Assembly: GCA_022574065.1 (NCBI GenBank)
Contig: JACZST010000069.1
Span: 1-8,924 of the forward strand
Length of the DNA: 8,924 nucleotides
Reading direction: 5' to 3'
From: Acidobacteriota bacterium
GTDB lineage: Bacteria; Actinomycetota; Acidimicrobiia; Spongiisociales; UBA5794
How positions within the stretch are numbered: the first letter of the stretch is position 1; each line of letters opens with the position of its first letter. The notes under the pieces were generated by a model. It worked only from the letters and a program-made list of their open reading frames with translations. It did not search any database and had not been told where the DNA came from. Positions 5,650-8,924 of the stretch are shown in pieces. The position numbers and the translations under genes were made by a program.

Positions 5650-6642
5650 ATGGCGTACTCCTCATTCTCTCCCGTACGCCGGTCGCGACGCCGTCGGTGG
5701 TTGCTGGCAGTGTTCATCGGGGCCGTCGTACTGGGCCTCATCCTGTTCGCGGTCCGGAATCGAACCGAAGCGCGCAGTGTCGCCGACTACCTTGCGGTCA
5801 CGGAGACGGCCGTCGAACAGCAATCCCAGGCGGCGGACGATCTCGAGGCGACGTTCAACTCGTTGACCGGCATCGATCGTCCTGAGTTGATGCGGCGGAT
5901 AGAGGTAATGCATGCGGCAGCTGCCGAGGCAGGCGCCGCCATCGATTCGGTCATTGTGCCGGCGAGCGCAGCCGAGGCACACGGGTATCTCATGGTCGCC
6001 ACCCGATCATGGGAACGCGCCCTCGGTCTGCTCGCCGACGCGGTCATTGCCGTGCTCGATGAAGACGACGCGTCGGCCCTCGATGAGGCACTTGTTTTAC
6101 TGCGCGTTGGCGATACCGCGTACGTCGAATTTCTGGCGAGGGTTGGTGACTTCGACGACTCGATCGCCTCAGGCGATTTCGAGGCAATCGTATTTGTCGA
6201 TGTCGACGGGCCGGTCAGGCTCGATACCGGCACCGTCGGTACCCGGCTCAGGTCCGTGTATGAGCTCGGCGAGCATCGCAACATCTCGGTCACGGCCGTC
6301 ACCGAGCCGGAACCTGTCGGCGAGCGCAACAACGTACCCATTGTCCCGCAGAGCGATTCGTTTCTCGTACAGGCCATCGTCGCCAATGAGGGGAACGAGA
6401 CCGAGGAGCAAATCTCCGTGACCCTGGAGCTCATCCCTGCAGATCGCGACGTGCCGCGGATCGTGATCACCCAGACCGTCGCCAGCCTGGCGCCGGGCGA
6501 CGCCAAGACCTGCGTGTTCGACGGAATCGAGCTGATCCCTGGTGGGCTGTACGAGCTTGTGATCCGTGCCAGAACCGCCCAGGACGAATCGCCTGAGGAC
6601 AACGCGTGGCGCATGGTCTTCTATCGAAACGAGGACGCGTGA
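5650..6642 (+). CDS. Membrane-anchored protein of unknown function with C-terminal Ig-like (CARDB-type) domain
   Basis: I do not recognise a named family. The 330 residues start with a short basic tail (VRRSRRRRW, 9-17) and one membrane helix (about 18-35), an arrangement predicting a bitopic protein with most of its chain outside. Residues about 40-175 are alanine- and acid-rich and look helical. Residues about 205-328 look like a beta-sandwich resembling CARDB or other bacterial Ig-like folds: SFLVQAIVANEGNETEEQ (237-254), VTLELIP, TVASLAPGD (276-284) and GGLYELVIRA (298-307). The single C288 makes a disulfide unlikely. The ATG lies 5 nt after the last tRNA-Leu base with no ribosome binding site, so it is probably transcribed with the tRNA and translated from a processed, near-leaderless end. 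Later start codons would remove the basic tail. The stop overlaps the next gene as GTGA, so the two are probably coupled. Function unknown; an envelope role is only a guess. Confidence 0.85.
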   Translation: MAYSSFSPVRRSRRRRWLLAVFIGAVVLGLILFAVRNRTEARSVADYLAVTETAVEQQSQAADDLEATFNSLTGIDRPELMRRIEVMHAAAAEAGAAIDSVIVPASAAEAHGYLMVATRSWERALGLLADAVIAVLDEDDASALDEALVLLRVGDTAYVEFLARVGDFDDSIASGDFEAIVFVDVDGPVRLDTGTVGTRLRSVYELGEHRNISVTAVTEPEPVGERNNVPIVPQSDSFLVQAIVANEGNETEEQISVTLELIPADRDVPRIVITQTVASLAPGDAKTCVFDGIELIPGGLYELVIRARTAQDESPEDNAWRMVFYRNEDA

Positions 6643-7088
6643 GCGGTTGGCTCGTCGTCATCATTGGTTTCCTCGTCGTCGTGCTGGCGGTGTGGCAGGC
6701 AGTCCAACTGCATCAACTCCGGGCTCGGGTCAAGGCGGTTCCGCAGGACGGCAATGTGATCGCCTTGCTGGGCTCGGTCGGGGTGCGTCTCGAGGGGATG
6801 GAGGCTGGGATGTCGTCGCTGGACCGCAGGTTACAAGATATCGAGGGTCGTATGCCGAGCGCGATCGCCAAAGTGGGCTTCGTCTCGTACGACGCCTTCG
6901 GCAACGTCGCCGGGCGACTGTCCCGCTCGATCGCGATGCTGGACGAGCGCGGCAACGGCATCCTTCTGTCGATCCTGGTGTCGCGTGACGACACGCTGCT
7001 GTTCTCGAAAGAGATCCGCTCCGGTGTCTCCGCCGAGCCACTTTCTCCGGAGGAGGAGGACGCGGTGGCCACGGCCCTCGGCCGGTAG
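6639..7088 (+). CDS. DUF4446 family membrane protein
   Basis: The 149 residues begin with a membrane helix (about 3-22, GWLVVIIGFLVVVLAVW), then a short heptad-like helical region (about 40-72, with LEGMEAGMSSLDRRLQDIEG), and then the DUF4446 core. The core reads KVGFVSYDAFGNVAGRLS (78-95), IAMLDERGNGILLSIL (98-113) and ends in LSPEEEDAVATAL (135-147). In this family the YDAF and GNG segments are the hallmark; the molecular function is not known. The topology suggests a short outside tail and a cytosolic core, but I am not sure of the orientation. The frame is open further up to 6606, but GTG at 6639 is the better start: it overlaps the previous stop as GTGA, has GAGGA (6631-6635) 3 nt upstream, and leads straight into the helix. 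Partner of the preceding membrane protein by coupling. Confidence 0.88.
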   Translation: MSGWLVVIIGFLVVVLAVWQAVQLHQLRARVKAVPQDGNVIALLGSVGVRLEGMEAGMSSLDRRLQDIEGRMPSAIAKVGFVSYDAFGNVAGRLSRSIAMLDERGNGILLSILVSRDDTLLFSKEIRSGVSAEPLSPEEEDAVATALGR

Positions 7089-7091
7089 CAT
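7086..7091 (+). promoter_or_regulatory. Candidate -10 box (TAGCAT) for leaderless serS
   Basis: TAGCAT begins at the TAG stop of the DUF4446 gene and is followed by 8 nt and the serS ATG. It shares GTAGCATCT with the region before pknB. No ribosome binding site precedes serS, so either this box gives a leaderless transcript or serS relies on read-through from upstream. Motif-based. Confidence 0.35.
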
Positions 7092-7099
7092 CTCGCGCC

Positions 7100-8356
7100 A
7101 TGATCGACGTTGCGATCCTGAGAGATGACCCGGCGGCCCTCGAGGCCGGACTGGCACGAAGAAGCGTGACCGTTGACGTCGCCGCCCTCCGCATCCTCGA
7201 TGGCGAGCGACGGGCGGTCAGGGCCGAAGCTGAGGAGCTGCGGGCCCGCCAGAAAGAGGGAGGCAAGGCTATCGCCGGTCTCGAAGGCGCCGAGAAAGAC
7301 GCCGCCATAGCCGTCGCAGCCGAGTTGTCCAACCGGTACAAGGAGATGCTGAGCCGTGCCGACGAGCTCGACAACGAGTTCATGGCCACCTGGGTGACGA
7401 TCCCGAACCTGGCGGACGACACCGCCGCCGAGGGGCTTACCGAGGAGGACTATGTAGAGATCAGTCGCTGGGGGAATCCGCCGGAGTTCGGATTCGAGCC
7501 GCAAGATCACGTCGATCTGGGCACCGAGTTGGGTGTGATCGACATCGAGCGCGCCACCAAGATCTCGGGAAGCCGGTTCGGCATCATCAAGGGGCGGTTG
7601 GCGCTGCTGGAATTCGCTCTCGTCCGGTGGGCGTTCGATGTCCTCTCCGGGTATGGGTTCGAGCCGATAGTGCCGCCGGTCCTGGTTCGCGAGGAGGCCC
7701 TGTTCGGAACTGGCTTTTTCCCCGCGGATCGAGACCAGGTGTACTCGGTCGGCGAGGACGACCTGTACCTCGCCGGCACTTCGGAGGTGCCGCTGGCCGC
7801 AATGCACGGCGACGAGTTCCTCGATCCTGAGGAGTTCCCGATCCGTTATGCCGGATTCTCCACCTGCTTTCGCGTGGAGGCCGGAACCTACGGCAAGGAC
7901 ACCCGCGGGATCTTCCGCGTACACCAGTTCGACAAGGTCGAGATGTTCTCGTTCGTTCACCCGGAAAGTTCGGGCGACGAACATGACTTTCTGCTGGCCC
8001 GTGAGGAGGAACTCGTCCAGGCCCTCGGTATCCCATACCGGGTGGTCAACGTGTCCGCTGGCGACCTCGGGGCGTCCGCCGCCAAGAAATACGACATCGA
8101 GGGCTGGTTCCCCGGTGAGGGCCGATACCGCGAACTCACCTCGACTTCGAACACGACCGACTACCAGGCACGCCGGTTGAGGATACGGTTCAAGGACGAG
8201 GACGGGAAGAGCCGGCTGGTGCACACGCTCAATGGGACGGTGTTTGCCATAGGTCGAACACTGATCGCAATCATGGAGAACTTTCAGACCGGCGAGGGAT
8301 CGGTCATCGTTCCCGAGGTCCTCCGCCCGTACGCCGGGTTCGATGTCATCGAGTAA
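7100..8356 (+). CDS. serS: Seryl-tRNA synthetase (SerRS)
   Basis: Cytosolic class II enzyme that charges tRNA-Ser, and tRNA-Sec where present, using ATP. At 418 residues it has the usual bacterial length. The N-terminal part (about 1-105) is the long antiparallel coiled coil that holds the tRNA variable arm, starting MIDVAILRDDP as in relatives. The catalytic core has TSEVPL (227-232) for serine binding, motif 2 in FRVEAGTYGKDTRG (257-270) with HQFDKVEMF (275-283), and motif 3 in GRTLIAIMENFQTGEGS (385-401) leading to VPEVLRPYAG (404-413). All key positions are present, so it should be active. Small differences: NGT (378-380) where NGS is usual, and ENFQ where ENYQ is common. The start is 11 nt after the DUF4446 stop. 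This is surely the housekeeping copy in type, though other copies cannot be excluded from one window. Confidence 0.98.
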   Translation: MIDVAILRDDPAALEAGLARRSVTVDVAALRILDGERRAVRAEAEELRARQKEGGKAIAGLEGAEKDAAIAVAAELSNRYKEMLSRADELDNEFMATWVTIPNLADDTAAEGLTEEDYVEISRWGNPPEFGFEPQDHVDLGTELGVIDIERATKISGSRFGIIKGRLALLEFALVRWAFDVLSGYGFEPIVPPVLVREEALFGTGFFPADRDQVYSVGEDDLYLAGTSEVPLAAMHGDEFLDPEEFPIRYAGFSTCFRVEAGTYGKDTRGIFRVHQFDKVEMFSFVHPESSGDEHDFLLAREEELVQALGIPYRVVNVSAGDLGASAAKKYDIEGWFPGEGRYRELTSTSNTTDYQARRLRIRFKDEDGKSRLVHTLNGTVFAIGRTLIAIMENFQTGEGSVIVPEVLRPYAGFDVIE

Positions 8357-8383
8357 ATGCTGTGCCATCCCAGGGTTCGTACA

Positions 8384-8420
8384 GCCGGAGGGCGACTCTG
8401 GCGGCCCATGGTTCGCCGCC
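8384..8420 (+). other. Two overlapping, mutually exclusive hairpins between serS and the methyltransferase gene
   Basis: Hairpin 1 pairs GCCGGAG (8384-8390) with CTCTGGC (8396-8402): 7 bp with one G-U pair and a GGCGA loop. Hairpin 2 pairs GGCGGC (8400-8405) with GCCGCC (8415-8420) around a 9-nt loop. They share 8400-8402, so both cannot form at once. Neither has a U-tract, so neither is an intrinsic terminator. Hairpin 2 ends 2 nt before the GAGGG ribosome binding site. GC-rich DNA often folds by chance. Confidence 0.3.
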
Positions 8421-8434
8421 TCGAGGGCAGCGGC

Positions 8435-8924
8435 GTGAGCAACGGAGACGTCTTCTCGGATATAGCCGGCCGCTACGACCGCCTCAACGCCATTCTGTCG
8501 CTCGGAAGAGACCAGGCCTGGCGAAAGCGTGCGGTCGAGCAGCTTCCCCGGGGGAGGGTCCTCGACCTCGGCGCCGGGACCGGAGCCGCCAACGAGATCT
8601 TCGGCGGCAGCGAGGTGGTGGCCCTCGACCCCTCGCCTCAAATGCTTGCCCTCAACGACGCTGACCATCGGGTAGTGGGTGTTGGCGAGGGCCTCCCGTT
8701 CAAGGACGGAGCCTTCGACGCCGTCCTGTCGGCGTATGTGTTCAGGAACCTCGAGTCGGTCGAAGCGACATTGGCCGAGATCCATCGCGTGCTGCGACCC
8801 GGCGGCGTGCTGTCGTTCTTCGAATACGTGGCAATCCGCCGGGCGCGCGCGCTGGTGAGCGGTCCGGCGGAACGTGTGCGATTGCGCGGTATTGCCAAGG
8901 TCCTCGGCGGATTGTTGGACTCGT
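8435..8924 (+). CDS. UbiE/MenG-like class I SAM-dependent methyltransferase, 5' part (cut by right edge)
   Basis: Rossmann-fold methyltransferase; the visible 163 residues include the conserved N-terminal FSDIAGRYDRLNAILSLG (7-24) with a following W, typical of UbiE/MenG enzymes of menaquinone or ubiquinone synthesis. SAM-binding motif I is VLDLGAGTGAA (42-52), the acidic residue ending strand 2 is in VALDPSPQML, and LPFKDGAFDAVLSAYVFRNLE (start about 90) plus IHRVLRPGGVLSFFEYV follow. After this the chain (RARALVSGPAERVRLRGIAK) departs from classical MenG as I know it and recalls lipid or PE-type methyltransferases, so the substrate is open. Start: GTG at 8435 has GAGGG 7 nt upstream and gives MSNGDVFSDIAGRYD. 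ATG at 8408 would add nine residues, has GGAGGG 15 nt away (too far), and lies in a hairpin loop. It follows serS in the same direction. Confidence 0.85.
   Translation, partial: MSNGDVFSDIAGRYDRLNAILSLGRDQAWRKRAVEQLPRGRVLDLGAGTGAANEIFGGSEVVALDPSPQMLALNDADHRVVGVGEGLPFKDGAFDAVLSAYVFRNLESVEATLAEIHRVLRPGGVLSFFEYVAIRRARALVSGPAERVRLRGIAKVLGGLLDS

Noticed and set aside
5787..6614. Minus-strand open frame of 275 codons opposite the membrane protein
   Set aside because: Its composition is Ser/Ala/Thr-rich with no domain; the plus strand has a membrane helix, a plausible Ig-like domain and a GTGA coupling to the next gene.
8384..8402. Intrinsic terminator after serS
   Set aside because: The stem is short with a wobble pair and no T-run follows, so termination is not supported.
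8408..8434. ATG start at 8408 for the methyltransferase
   Set aside because: Its only ribosome binding site candidate is 15 nt away, while GTG at 8435 has GAGGG at 7 nt and gives the usual family N-terminus.
6713..8785. Long open frame (690 codons) on the minus strand across serS and its neighbours
   Set aside because: It lies fully antisense to SerRS, which has every family motif, and to the DUF4446 gene and the methyltransferase. Its translation shows no recognisable domain; long antisense frames are common in high-GC DNA.

Overview
The window looks like a chromosomal core locus of a high-GC actinobacterium, quite possibly a deep-branching or uncultured lineage such as the Acidimicrobiia; that placement is inference. 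The main evidence is a minus-strand run in the order fhaA, fhaB, pstP, rodA, pbpA, pknB beside a divergent tRNA-Leu. This is the actinobacterial growth-and-division signalling locus known from Mycobacterium and Streptomyces. I see no mobile element, CRISPR array or recent insertion, and coding is nearly continuous.

Minus strand, positions 1 to 5481, transcribed right to left. It holds two FHA phosphothreonine readers (FhaA with an N-terminal DUF3662 domain, FhaB membrane-anchored), a PP2C phosphatase (PstP), a SEDS glycan polymerase (RodA), its class B transpeptidase partner (PbpA), and the kinase domain of a PknB-like Ser/Thr kinase that runs off the left edge. Most joints are tight: FhaA/FhaB 7 nt apart, PstP/RodA overlap 11 nt, RodA/PbpA share ATGA. 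Two joints are looser (fhaB-pstP, 88 nt; pbpA-pknB, 109 nt), and both contain repeats and plausible -10 elements, so the phosphatase and the kinase may have promoters of their own. Together the genes form a module in which kinase and phosphatase set the phosphorylation of FHA-bound partners that control peptidoglycan synthesis. Compared with the mycobacterial version, pknA is missing between pbpA and pknB, PstP is only the catalytic domain, and FhaA has a short linker.

Centre, about 5482 to 5649. An 80-bp divergent region drives fhaA one way and a tRNA-Leu (anticodon CAG) the other way.

Plus strand, 5650 to 8924. A membrane-anchored protein of unknown function starts 5 nt after the last tRNA nucleotide. 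It is coupled by a GTGA overlap to a DUF4446 membrane protein, followed by seryl-tRNA synthetase and a UbiE/MenG-like methyltransferase cut by the right edge. The likeliest little-studied content is the membrane-protein pair between tRNA-Leu and serS, together with several apparently leaderless starts (fhaA, pknB, serS, and the gene after the tRNA).
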